Part shown: in pieces, positions 7,741 to 16,589 of the stretch
Layout: every line of letters begins with the position of its first letter
Position numbering within the stretch: the stretch's first letter is position 1
DNA from: CAZMFZ01 sp964565665
GTDB lineage: Bacteria > Bacteroidota > Bacteroidia > Cytophagales > UBA9547
Direction of reading: 5' to 3'
Length of the DNA: 64,000 bases
Assembly: GCA_964565665.1 (NCBI GenBank)
Contig: CAZMFZ010000001.1
Span: 9,223 to 73,222, forward strand
Translations under genes and position numbers: made by a program
Notes under the pieces: model-generated
The model's database searches: none
What the model was told of the DNA's origin: nothing
The model's input: only the letters and a program-made list of their open reading frames with translations

Positions 7741-10248
7741 ATGAAATTTATTTTTAGACTTTGCCAAACCTTTTACGCTTTTCTCTTTATCATTCTGTCT
7801 GCAAATTCGCAATACACCATTAAAGGTAAAGTAACTGACGCACGCAATGGCGATGCACTACCTTTCGTGATTTTGCAATTTAAAGGCACTGATATAGGTG
7901 CTCAAACCGATTTCGAGGGTAATTACAGCATCAAATCTACCTCACTTCGCGATTCTTTGAAGGCTACTTATGTGGGCTATATCGCCAAATCGAAGTTGGT
8001 AAATAAAGAAGCTCCTATCCAAACCATCAATTTTCAACTTTACGAAGATACCAAACAACTTGGCGAAGTAGTAGTGAAACGTGGCGAAAATCCCGCATGG
8101 GAAATTCTTAGACGAGTGAATTTGAATAAAGCTAACAACGATAAACGCTCTCTTTCTGCCTATGAATATGAAAGCTATTCGAAAGTGCAGATAGATATTG
8201 ACAATATTTCCCAAAAATTACGAAAGAAAAAGCTTTTGAGAAATGTGATTGCTGCCATCGATAGCATGAAAAAAGTAACCAATGATGAAGGAAAGCCTGT
8301 AATTCCCATTTATATATCAGAAACTATCTCTAAAAATTATTATACCAATACACCCTATCGCAATAAAGAGCTAATTACAGCCAATAAAATTGTAGGAATT
8401 TTAGATGAAAGCAATGGTAATTTCATTTCGCAGCTCACAGGCTCAAGCACTACCGATTTCAATTTCTACCAAAGTTATGTCCGTTTTTTAGGTAAAGATT
8501 TCGTGTCGCCCATTGCCGAAAGCTGGAGAGATTATTATGATTACGATTTGGAAGACAGCCTGTTTATAGGCGATAATTATTGCTACAAGATAAATGTAAA
8601 ACCAAAAAGAGAAGCCGATTTGGCATTTAAAGGCACTATTTGGGTTAATAAGGCCGATTATGCACTTGTAAGAAGCGACCTTGTGATTGGCAAAGCTGCC
8701 AATCTTAACTTTGTAGAGAAAATAAAAGTGCAGCAAGAAATGACCAAAACTGGATCTGGGCCTTATCTAGCATCAAAAGTTCGCTTCAGTGTAGATATGG
8801 CCGAATTTGCCGATAGTTCGGCAGGCTTTATTGTCAAATATTATATTTCAAATAAAGGCATTGTCGAAAACCAACCTAAGAACGAAACCTTTTTCCGTGT
8901 AGGTTTAGAAGTAGCAGATACGGCTTCGCAAACTACCAATGAATTTTGGCTTAAAAACAGGCACGACACCCTAAGCGAAACCGATCGACAAGTGTACGCC
9001 ATGGTAGATACCATTAAGAAATTACCTATTGTAAAGTCATACATTTCACTTTTTGATTTGGCAATCAATGGCTATAAAAGAGTTGGGCCCGTAGAGTTTG
9101 GGCCTTACATTCAGTCTATTGCTGTAAATGATATTGAAGGCTTGCGCATTAGAATGGGTGTGCGTACCAATATGAGTTTCAGCAAAAAACTACTTTTGCA
9201 TGGTTTTGCTGCGTATGGCACTAAAGATGAAAAACTGAAATACGGATTTGGGTTTGATTACTGGTTTTCAAAGAAAATGTGGTTTTTATTAGGAGGAGAT
9301 TATAGCTACGATTTAGAACAGTTGGCTTTGTATTCCAATTATCGAGCTCCTGGCACAGGGCTGTTCTATGCTACTGCACGGTGGGGGAAGGTATCGCAGC
9401 GAACACCTTTTTATATTTCTAGTTTTTCTTTTTATACCCAGATTGATATAATAAAAGGAATCACTCCCAAAATTCAATTTAATTATCAGGAATACGACCA
9501 AGTACCCAACTTAAATCTCAGCCAAAAATTTGGATATTTCGATGAAAACGGACAAATAAAAAACACCCTCATTAACTCCGATATATTATTTGAATTGAGA
9601 ATAGCTCGCAGGGAAAAATTCCTTTATTTTGATCATAGGAGATTAGGTACTGGAAATCAGTTTATTCCAATTGTCACTTTGCGTTACAACCTCGGCTTGA
9701 AAGGAATAAATGGCAGCGATTTCAGTTACCACAAATATTCTGTAAATCTTTACCAAAAAGTGACATTAGGGAAATTTGGGCAATCTATCTATTCAATGAC
9801 AGCAACTTATATTCCCACCATTCTCCCCTACCCTTTGCTAAGTGTTCACTTAGGAAATCAAACTTTGGTTTACAATCCAGTAGGCTTTAGCATGATGAAA
9901 TTTTTCGAATTTGTAAGTGATAAATCTATTACACTCAATTACCAGCATCATTTCAATGGCTTATTATTGAACCGCATACCGTTGTTTTACAAATTAAAAT
10001 GGCGAGAAGTTATTTCCTGCAATGCCATTTGGGGTACTGTAAATAAACAAAATCAGGATTTGGTGCCAATTGGTTACAACACATTTAATAGGCTCGACCC
10101 TTCTATTCCCTACCTTGATGGAGGTGTAGGTATTGAGAACATCTTTAAATTCGTGAGGGTAGAAATGTATAGAAGACTCACTTATACTGAAGGCATTTCA
10201 GAACAAAATTTGTGGGGCGTAAAAGTGGGCTTGGCTTTGGCTTTGTAG
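7741..10248 (+). CDS. Outer-membrane protein: carboxypeptidase-regulatory domain plus DUF5686
   Basis: An 835-residue exported protein. After a signal peptide (about 1-23) comes a carboxypeptidase-regulatory-like beta-sandwich (residues about 24-110: GKVTDARNGDALPFV and DFEGNYSI), as in SusC-type proteins. The rest fits the DUF5686 family: a central soluble part and a long C-terminal stretch of alternating aromatic/polar strands typical of an outer-membrane beta-barrel, ending in ALAL. No TonB plug is evident. The family's role is unknown. It stands alone between a long leader region and a toxin-antitoxin remnant; stop TAG. Confidence 0.85.
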   Translation: MKFIFRLCQTFYAFLFIILSANSQYTIKGKVTDARNGDALPFVILQFKGTDIGAQTDFEGNYSIKSTSLRDSLKATYVGYIAKSKLVNKEAPIQTINFQLYEDTKQLGEVVVKRGENPAWEILRRVNLNKANNDKRSLSAYEYESYSKVQIDIDNISQKLRKKKLLRNVIAAIDSMKKVTNDEGKPVIPIYISETISKNYYTNTPYRNKELITANKIVGILDESNGNFISQLTGSSTTDFNFYQSYVRFLGKDFVSPIAESWRDYYDYDLEDSLFIGDNYCYKINVKPKREADLAFKGTIWVNKADYALVRSDLVIGKAANLNFVEKIKVQQEMTKTGSGPYLASKVRFSVDMAEFADSSAGFIVKYYISNKGIVENQPKNETFFRVGLEVADTASQTTNEFWLKNRHDTLSETDRQVYAMVDTIKKLPIVKSYISLFDLAINGYKRVGPVEFGPYIQSIAVNDIEGLRIRMGVRTNMSFSKKLLLHGFAAYGTKDEKLKYGFGFDYWFSKKMWFLLGGDYSYDLEQLALYSNYRAPGTGLFYATARWGKVSQRTPFYISSFSFYTQIDIIKGITPKIQFNYQEYDQVPNLNLSQKFGYFDENGQIKNTLINSDILFELRIARREKFLYFDHRRLGTGNQFIPIVTLRYNLGLKGINGSDFSYHKYSVNLYQKVTLGKFGQSIYSMTATYIPTILPYPLLSVHLGNQTLVYNPVGFSMMKFFEFVSDKSITLNYQHHFNGLLLNRIPLFYKLKWREVISCNAIWGTVNKQNQDLVPIGYNTFNRLDPSIPYLDGGVGIENIFKFVRVEMYRRLTYTEGISEQNLWGVKVGLALAL

Positions 10249-10339
10249 ATATTAATTATAAAGTTACTAACTCCTTTCAATATGGTGTTAATTAATGCTT
10301 TGTAAACTAAATTCACTAAATTCGAATTAAAAATTTGCC

Positions 10340-10578
10340 ATGCAGAACTCCATAATTACAATTGATAAAGAATTCAAAATGGGCAACCAGTTTTTACAGG
10401 CACTAGAGTGCCTATCAAATCACTTTTTGACTATTTAAGTACCGGTTAGAGTGTTGCAACTTATTTAGAGGATTATCCTTATGTAAATCATGCACAGGTG
10501 CTTGCAGCTATTTTATTTATGAGCAATTGGTTTTTGTCAACTACTGAAAGTTTATACAATGAAAATATTATTAGATGA
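10340..10578 (+). pseudogene. Broken DUF433 antitoxin
   Basis: The ATG at 10340 gives a start typical of DUF433 (SIITIDKEF), but a frameshift near 10391 moves the rest into another frame, FTGTRVPIKSLFDYLSTG. That frame is then cut by TAG 10447-10449, after which it resumes as SVATYLEDYPYVNHAQV and ends at TGA 10576-10578. The end overlaps the toxin start by 20 bp, the normal architecture of DUF433/DUF5615 pairs. Two lesions make a working antitoxin unlikely. Confidence 0.75.
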
Positions 10579-10879
10579 AAATCTGCCCATTAAATTAAAG
10601 TTCAGATTGCAAGAGTTTGAGATTTATACTGTCCAAGACATGAAATGGGATAGTTATAAAAATGGGGATCTAATCAAAACTGCCATTCAACATGATTTTA
10701 CTATTTTAATTACTTCGGATAAAAATATTGCTTATAAACAAAATTTAGCAAATCTAGGTATTGGAACTGTTGTCTTGAATGTAAAATTATTGAAATGGCA
10801 ATATATAGAGCCGATGCTCTCAAAAATCAGAACTACAATTCCAATTATTGCTTTAGGACAGGTAATTCTGATTGATTAA
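10559..10879 (+). CDS. DUF5615 PIN-like putative toxin
   Basis: A 106-residue protein of the DUF5615 family, PIN/Mut7-C-like putative RNases found as the toxin partner of DUF433 antitoxins. The N-terminal acidic motif LLDENLP (D6, E7) is present and the length is normal. In the second acidic motif the sequence is TSDKNI (D54, N56), whereas relatives usually have a second Asp where N56 stands, so activity may be weakened. The upstream antitoxin gene is broken yet this frame is intact, an unusual state for a toxin. Start ATG 10559 lies inside the antitoxin frame. Confidence 0.8.
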   Translation: MKILLDENLPIKLKFRLQEFEIYTVQDMKWDSYKNGDLIKTAIQHDFTILITSDKNIAYKQNLANLGIGTVVLNVKLLKWQYIEPMLSKIRTTIPIIALGQVILID

Positions 10880-10892
10880 AATTTCATCACTT

Positions 10893-11453
10893 TCAATTAT
10901 TATACTTATTCATAGCAACCGCAATCCCTTCCATACAAAAGCTTAATAAAGAATCTGATGCTTGGTTGAGTAAAAACGGAAGTTCTTTAAATTCCTCAGA
11001 GTTAAATCGGCTTAATACATAATCCACTTGCCGCCCTTTGGCATATTCATGGCCAATGCCCATACGTAAGCGAGCATAATTTTCAGTTTGTAGCACTTCA
11101 TTGATATTATTCAAGCCATTTTGGCCACCGCTTGAGCCTTTCCCACGCATACGCAACTTGCCGAAGGGCAGGTTTAAATCATCTGTTATCACTAATATAT
11201 TTTCTGGTGGAATCTTTAGCTGATGAATCCAATAGGCAACAGCTTTCCCACTCAAATTCATATAAGTAGTAGGCTTCATTAAATGAATGTTTTTTCCTTT
11301 GAACCTGTATTCGGCTTTATATGCCAATATATCGATTTCAAATTTTACGTTATTTATCTCTGCAAAATGATCTAAAGCCAAAAAGCCAATATTATGCCTT
11401 GTCAGTTCATATTCCGCACCAATATTCCCAAGTCCTGCTAGTAGATAATTCAC
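10893..11453 (-). CDS. pth: Peptidyl-tRNA hydrolase
   Basis: Pth hydrolyses the ester bond of peptidyl-tRNAs that drop off ribosomes, recycling the tRNA. The 186-residue protein has the family's N-terminal GLGN-x-G-x-x-Y-x-x-TRHNIGF with catalytic H20, MKPTTYMNLSG, and TDDLNLPFG with the second catalytic Asp. The start codon is GTG at 11453, fixed by the family's N-terminus. It lies 39 bp downstream of the TrpF-like gene on the same strand, probably cotranscribed. The second residue of the usual GNPG is Ile here (GNIG), a mild deviation. Confidence 0.95.
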   Translation of the reverse strand: MNYLLAGLGNIGAEYELTRHNIGFLALDHFAEINNVKFEIDILAYKAEYRFKGKNIHLMKPTTYMNLSGKAVAYWIHQLKIPPENILVITDDLNLPFGKLRMRGKGSSGGQNGLNNINEVLQTENYARLRMGIGHEYAKGRQVDYVLSRFNSEEFKELPFLLNQASDSLLSFCMEGIAVAMNKYNN

Positions 11454-11492
11454 TTTTAAAATATAATTGTTCTCGGTATAATAAATAACAAC

Positions 11493-12095
11493 TTATAACT
11501 CTATAGCTTCCAATATTTCGGCCAAATGATCGAAATCTTTTAACCCTGGTGCTATTTCCTTTCCTCCTTTTAACGAATACCCATATGGCTGATACACATT
11601 TTGCACTTCATCTATATTCTCTTTACCAAAGCCTGTGCTTAGTATCAATTTATATGATTCTGACATCTCTTTTTTATTAAAATTCACATAATAATTATTC
11701 AAATCAGTAGCCGAATTTTCTAACAATATATATGACCCGATACGGGGATAGGTTTTCAATTCATTTGCCAAATTTATTCTATAAATAATATCAGTATTAT
11801 CGCCAAAGTTGGGGTCTGCACCACCCAGATTATCAAATGAAGAGTCAATCAAAATGAAATCAGGCTTCAAATCTTTTGCTACCATTACTATATATTCATG
11901 CGAATCATCGCCAAATTCTGCCACTATTTTTACTCCACTTATCCAGCCCATTATTCCTAACGCAATGGAAGGCTCTATAAAATCATCACTTTGAGAGTCA
12001 AAGCAAAATCCAATCATTTCTACACCCATTCCAGCACAATAGCGGGCATCAGAAAGGTTGGTAATAGAGCGGACATAAACGGGATATTTTAGCAT
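11493..12095 (-). CDS. TrpF-like (phosphoribosylanthranilate isomerase-like) barrel protein
   Basis: A 200-residue (beta/alpha)8-type protein whose order of elements matches TrpF: SITNLSDARYCAGMGVEMIGF near residues 10-30, central strands, and a C-terminal GYSLKGGKEIAPGLKDFD that corresponds to TrpF's final phosphate-binding and PGxKD segment. The canonical N-terminal KICG with its catalytic Cys is replaced by VRSI, so tryptophan-pathway activity is doubtful. No other trp gene is nearby; it is paired with pth. The ATG at 12095 is preferred to a TTG two codons earlier. Confidence 0.65.
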   Translation of the reverse strand: MLKYPVYVRSITNLSDARYCAGMGVEMIGFCFDSQSDDFIEPSIALGIMGWISGVKIVAEFGDDSHEYIVMVAKDLKPDFILIDSSFDNLGGADPNFGDNTDIIYRINLANELKTYPRIGSYILLENSATDLNNYYVNFNKKEMSESYKLILSTGFGKENIDEVQNVYQPYGYSLKGGKEIAPGLKDFDHLAEILEAIEL

Positions 12096-12249
12096 TAGCA
12101 ACTTTATGAGTTTGGGGTTGGGGAAATTGACCTAAGCAAAGGCTTCAAATTTATCTTTATAAATAGAAAAGTTTCATTTATATTGAACCCGATTTATATC
12201 TGTAATAGGTGTTGCAAATAAAATCAAAAAACATCAATCTCTATATAAA

Positions 12250-12561
12250 ATGGTTCAATTAGCCACAGATGCCGACTTCGCTTCCATTGTAAACGAAAAA
12301 GAAAATGTAATTGTAAAATACTATGCCGATTGGTGTGGTACCTGTAAGCTCTTTGCACCAAAGTTCAGGCGCTTATCAGAAGACGAGCGATTTTCTAACA
12401 TCTCTTTCATAGAAATAAATGCAGAAGAAAGCCCTGAAGCTCGAAAATTGGGTGGAGTGAATAACTTGCCATTTGTAGCTACATTTACAAAAGGCAAATT
12501 GCAAGAGGCATATGCTACGGGCAAAGAGGAGGCAGTAATGGCAATGCTAGAGAAATTATAG
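12250..12561 (+). CDS. Thioredoxin-family protein
   Basis: A 103-residue cytoplasmic thioredoxin fold with redox motif WCGTC (28-32) after YYAD. The cis-Pro region is NNLPFVATF near 75-83. There is no signal peptide or membrane segment. The central dipeptide GT differs from the GP of general thioredoxin, suggesting altered redox potential or partner choice. It stands alone, divergent from the TrpF-like gene across about 150 bp. Stop TAG. Confidence 0.9.
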   Translation: MVQLATDADFASIVNEKENVIVKYYADWCGTCKLFAPKFRRLSEDERFSNISFIEINAEESPEARKLGGVNNLPFVATFTKGKLQEAYATGKEEAVMAMLEKL

Positions 12562-12696
12562 ATTTACTTATATTATTTAATGGGAAACTTTAGCTAGAAA
12601 CACCTAAATCGAAGTTCTCCTGTTAACTTTATAGTGAGGAGAATTTGGTAATCATTTATTTTTATAATTGAAAATAAAATCCAAACTTCCCAAACC

Positions 12697-13536
12697 CTAG
12701 CTTATCCCTATCCATTCCCAAAAAGTCTTTTTCTTCTTCAATTGGTCAACTTCTGCTATCTTATCTTGAATCAGAGCATAGGTATCTTCCGCCTTTGAGG
12801 CATATTTTGAGTTCGGATACTTGTCTATAAATGTCAAATAGTATTCGGTGGCTACCAAATAGCGTTCTTTCCTTTTAGTATCAATGCTTATGTCGGCATA
12901 ATTGTATTGGGCACCTATTTTAAGGAAATTCACCTCTTCCACATAGCGTGAACTAGGGAAATCTTTAGCCACATTTTCAAAACAAACTACACTCGCCTTG
13001 TATTCTCGCATCAAATAATATTGCTTGGCCTGGGCATACGCTTTTTGCTCAAGTTTATAAGTAAGCTCATCAATTAGCTTGTTGCAAGCGTCAAGATTCT
13101 TGGTTTGTGAATAGCTTTCCAAATATTGCTGGAAAGATTCTAATGCTTTTTTAGTGTTGGTTTGATCAAGCTCAAAATCAGGTGAATCTTCGTAAAGCGA
13201 TACGCAATGCATGTAATAGGCTTCTTCTGCAAACTCACTTCGTGGATAAGTATCGTGAAATTTTTTAAAATAATATTCGCTCAACACATAATTTCCCTGA
13301 TAAAATTGGCAATAGGCGAAATAAAAATTGGCCTTTTCGGCTTCGGCTTGGCCTTTGAGCAAGGGCATCATTTCTTCAAATAGGGTTCCTGCCTTATAGT
13401 ATTCTTTATTAAGGTAATACTCTACAGCCGCTTTGTACTTAAGGTCGATATTTTCACTCTTTTGAATAATGGAAAATTTGCTGCAGCCTGATAATAGCAG
13501 GATTGTGAAACCAATGATTACAATAATTCTATTCAT
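12697..13536 (-). CDS. bamD: Outer-membrane assembly lipoprotein BamD
   Basis: A 279-residue lipoprotein: signal peptide with lipobox LLLSGC (Cys18), then TPR-type helical repeats (YYLNKEYYKAGTLFEEMMPLL, YPRSEFAEEAYY, FPSSRYVEEV, YPNSKYASKAEDTYALI), the order and length seen in BamD/YfiO. It should sit on the inner leaflet of the outer membrane as part of the BAM complex that folds beta-barrels, including the many barrels encoded here. The C-terminal WEWIGIS is typical of Bacteroidota homologues. Monocistronic by position. Confidence 0.9.
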   Translation of the reverse strand: MNRIIVIIGFTILLLSGCSKFSIIQKSENIDLKYKAAVEYYLNKEYYKAGTLFEEMMPLLKGQAEAEKANFYFAYCQFYQGNYVLSEYYFKKFHDTYPRSEFAEEAYYMHCVSLYEDSPDFELDQTNTKKALESFQQYLESYSQTKNLDACNKLIDELTYKLEQKAYAQAKQYYLMREYKASVVCFENVAKDFPSSRYVEEVNFLKIGAQYNYADISIDTKRKERYLVATEYYLTFIDKYPNSKYASKAEDTYALIQDKIAEVDQLKKKKTFWEWIGIS

Positions 13537-13607
13537 AATTGCAAATATATATTCCTTTGGCTTAGAAAGATGTAAATGTGTTAATTTTGTAAGCTAAACA
13601 TGCCCAA

Positions 13608-14921
13608 TTGAAAACCAAAACTCTAAAAAAAAATAAAGTAAATATAATAACGCTAGGCTGCTCTAAAAATTTGGTAGACTCTGAAATGATGCTTACCCAG
13701 TTGCGAGGCAATGGAATAAACGCTACCCATGAATCGGACAATGACGATGCCTCAATCGTAATCATAAATACCTGCGGATTTATAGACAATGCCAAGCAAG
13801 AGTCTATCGACACCATACTTAGCTACGCAAATGCAAAGCAAAACGGCCTAGTAGATAAATTGTATGTGACAGGCTGCCTTTCCGAACGCTATAAAGACGA
13901 CCTGCAAAAGGAAATCACCAATGTTGATGCTTGGTTTGGCACACGCGAATTGCCTGCCTTGCTTAAAAAGTTCAGAGCCGACTACAAACACGAGTTGGTG
14001 GGCGAAAGGCTTATAACCACCCCCACTCACTATGCCTATTTGAAGATTGCTGAAGGCTGTGACAGGCCTTGTTCATTCTGTGCCATTCCAATTATGCGTG
14101 GCAAGCATCTTTCTACCCCAATTGAGGAATTAATAACCCAAGCCAAGGGACTTGCAGCCCGTGGAAGTAAAGAATTGATACTTATTGCACAAGATTTAAC
14201 CTATTATGGCTTAGATATTTACCGAAAAAGAAGCCTTGATGAGCTACTGAGGCGACTTTCTGATGTGGAAGGAATAGAGTGGATACGTTTGCAATACGCT
14301 TACCCTTCGGGTTTCCCTATGGAGATATTGGATGTGATGCGGGAGCGTGAAAACATCTGCAATTACCTCGATATGCCGCTGCAACACGTGTCGGATAACA
14401 TGCTAAAACTGATGCGAAGGGGGCTCGACAAGCAGAAAACTATAGATTTGGTAAATGCTATTCGAGATAAAGTGCCAAATATTGCTTTGAGGACTACATT
14501 AATTACAGGGCATCCAGGTGAAACAAAGAAAGACTACGAGGAACTGGTACAATTTGTAGAGAATACCAAATTTGAACGACTAGGTGTGTTTACATATTCA
14601 CATGAAGAAAAAACCCATGCCGGAGATACAATGGGAGACGATGTACCTGCCAAAACCAAGAAGAAACGTGCCGAAGAATTGATGGCAGTGCAGGAAAAAA
14701 TATCGGCTAACCTCAATGAAGAAAAGGTAGGCCACACATTTAAAGTGCTTTTCGACAGGTTAGAGGGCGATTACTACATAGGCAGAACTGAATTTGACTC
14801 GCCTGAGGTGGATAATGAGGTGTTGGTAAATAAAAATACGCACAAAGTACGACTAGGCGATTTTTCACAAGTACATATTACCACTGCCACTGAGTTTGAT
14901 TTGTATGGAGATATAATTTGA
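13608..14921 (+). CDS. rimO: Ribosomal protein S12 methylthiotransferase RimO
   Basis: A 437-residue radical-SAM methylthiotransferase that modifies an Asp of ribosomal protein S12. It has the N-terminal UPF0004 domain (TLGCSKNLVDSE; further Cys in NTCGF and TGCLSER), the radical-SAM cluster CDRPCSFC near 147-154, and a C-terminal TRAM domain. The start must precede the first cluster Cys, and no ATG is available in frame, so TTG 13608 is chosen. A tiny ATG-CCC-AAT-TGA frame at 13600-13611 overlaps that TTG and might feed ribosomes to it by re-initiation. Confidence 0.95.
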   Translation: MKTKTLKKNKVNIITLGCSKNLVDSEMMLTQLRGNGINATHESDNDDASIVIINTCGFIDNAKQESIDTILSYANAKQNGLVDKLYVTGCLSERYKDDLQKEITNVDAWFGTRELPALLKKFRADYKHELVGERLITTPTHYAYLKIAEGCDRPCSFCAIPIMRGKHLSTPIEELITQAKGLAARGSKELILIAQDLTYYGLDIYRKRSLDELLRRLSDVEGIEWIRLQYAYPSGFPMEILDVMRERENICNYLDMPLQHVSDNMLKLMRRGLDKQKTIDLVNAIRDKVPNIALRTTLITGHPGETKKDYEELVQFVENTKFERLGVFTYSHEEKTHAGDTMGDDVPAKTKKKRAEELMAVQEKISANLNEEKVGHTFKVLFDRLEGDYYIGRTEFDSPEVDNEVLVNKNTHKVRLGDFSQVHITTATEFDLYGDII

Positions 14922-14997
14922 TAAATATTTATTCTCTAAATTGATACTTGGATTCAAAAATTAAAGAATATCTAACTATTATTCCAAATTAGGGCGA

Positions 14998-15230
14998 TTA
15001 TCTGTCGCAATCCATCAAAAAATGAGAAGAAAAATATCTCCAAATTAAATTTAGAAGGGAACTTTGACAAATGGTTCTCTCAAGATTTCGGGTAATTGTT
15101 CGAAAGGGGAGAAACTTAGAAACTAAAAGACATAGGTAAGGCAATTGTTGAAACCGGCAAAAACTATTCTGATAACGGTTAGAATAATGCCTAGAAGACC
15201 ACCGAAAAACATGGTATAGTTAAGCAATAA
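14998..15230 (+). pseudogene. Decayed coding remnant, family unknown
   Basis: Within the 350-bp gap after rimO, one plus-strand frame reads like protein (NFDKWFSQDFG, LFERGET, KLKDIGKAIVETGKNYSDNG, KTTEKHGIVKQ) but is broken by TAA 15093 and TAG 15117, 15180 and 15192 before ending at TAA 15228. Two of the ambers occur where Trp (TGG) would fit. I cannot name the ancestor. The remaining bases of the gap show nothing. Confidence 0.35.
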
Positions 15231-15271
15231 TCCGCAAAGTTTACAACCAAATGTTAAGCATTCATCTCAAA

Positions 15272-15634
15272 CTACACCGTAGATGTGAGCTTTATCCCTA
15301 CGATACCCACTATTATCATGCCTAGAAATACAATTTGCCACGCATTGAAGGGCTCTTTGTAGAAAAAAATCTCAATCAGTTGAGTTCCAATTAAAGCTAT
15401 GCCTATAAACACAGCAAATGCAGTAGAGGCAGAGATCGTTTTGATAGCTAAAGAATAGAAAAAGGCGTTTCCGATACCAAATAAAATAAAGCCCAGCAAA
15501 GGCAGCAAATCAACAAGCTTAGATACTTGAAAATCGACAAACACTTCCTTTACTTTGCCAAAGTCGAGGTACTTCATGTTGATAATCCAAGCGATTTGGA
15601 AAAAGGCAGCGATAAGTACGTAAAGCCAGTTCAT
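15272..15634 (-). CDS. SMR-type small multidrug-resistance-like transporter
   Basis: A 120-residue protein with four hydrophobic helices in the SMR/EmrE layout, including GIGNAFFYSLAIKTISASTAFAVF and the final GIVGIK. The membrane-embedded Glu of helix 1 that couples proton and drug movement (E14 in EmrE) is Gln here (Q13, in AFFQIAWIINMKY). It may therefore be a divergent SMR with another substrate or mechanism, or an EamA-like half transporter. It is isolated, with decayed DNA on both sides. Confidence 0.7.
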   Translation of the reverse strand: MNWLYVLIAAFFQIAWIINMKYLDFGKVKEVFVDFQVSKLVDLLPLLGFILFGIGNAFFYSLAIKTISASTAFAVFIGIALIGTQLIEIFFYKEPFNAWQIVFLGMIIVGIVGIKLTSTV

Positions 15635-16327
15635 ATATTGCAGATAAAAATTTCTAAAGTATAAAACTTAATCGTGAGCTTTTTAGACTCTTTGAAAAAC
15701 TAATACATAAATATCGTGCCAACATATTCCATCCTCCAAACTATTTTCTACACTCAAAAACTTAAGGAATAGCTATCAGCTATATATATGCAATATTCAG
15801 ATCTATATACAAATCTAAACAGACAGCTTTTTGAATTAAAATGAGAAATATAATGTAAATATAAGCAAGCACCATATCAGTGAAAATATTTTAGATAAAT
15901 CCATTTGTTCAGTTTGATATTTTGAACAATTATCTACAACTATTAAAAGTAAATAAGATATAATGGCATTTATATAGAAAACACCAGTACATCTCTTAAC
16001 ATTTTTTTAAGTATTGTATGCTAATTATAAACATTGTTGCAGATTTCATAATTTATAAGGCAATAAGTGTGAAGTATTTCGTTAATATTTTAATATATTT
16101 CGCATATATCACATTATTTATTAATGTAAGCCATATAATATTTCAATATTGTAAATATTATATATATATTTTTATAAATACATATATAATACAAAATTTT
16201 ATTCTTAATTATTGCATATTTCATAATAACTATGTGAAATATGTGATGGATAATGTATACATTTTGATAAATTAGATTAGAATTATAACATATGCAGAAA
16301 GTTTGCTTCAAGTTTCAATTATTTACA
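15635..16327. other. Long non-coding region with very AT-rich island
   Basis: About 690 bp without a convincing gene. From about 16010 to 16280 G+C falls to roughly one fifth, with runs such as TATATATATTTTTATAAATAC and the dyad CATATTTCA...TGAAATATG (about 16214-16243). An 85-codon frame starting at 16018 is composed almost only of Ile, Tyr, Asn, Phe and Val, and mirrored by an equally long frame on the other strand, so I treat it as compositional artefact. A short dyad TTGTTCA/TGAACAA lies near 15906-15931. Confidence 0.5.
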
Positions 16328-16475
16328 TCAAAAAATTATAAAATTCTGTAGATAAGAACCGACCAGCATTATATTCACTGTTCTAATATGAATTAAATCG
16401 AGGTATTCGTAAATGATATCACCAGATTTGTTGCAGACCTTCACAGTAATATCTCCACTTATGTAAATTTATAAT
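16328..16475 (-). pseudogene. Possible T9SS type A sorting-domain remnant
   Basis: On the minus strand a frame without ATG reads SGDITVKVCNKSGDIIYEYL followed by a run ending SYLQNFIIF and a stop at 16328-16330. The pattern (two short beta strands, xGDIxVKVxNxxG, then a terminal GxYxxxI-like strand) resembles the C-terminal type A sorting domain of proteins exported by the type IX system. The upstream part of the gene is absent. The assignment rests on pattern only. Confidence 0.35.
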
Positions 16476-16589
16476 CCTTTCTTCTTTCAGTTTGCTTCAA
16501 AACATTATTTATTGAGGCGTATCTCACGAAATTTGAATATAAAATGATAATGTAAATTAATATTTTATGAATTATTGAATTAAAATTGA

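Noticed and set aside
16018..16275. 85-codon frame starting at ATG
   Set aside because: It lies in an extremely AT-rich stretch, is made of a few residue types, and the opposite strand has an equally long frame. No family or coding signal supports it.
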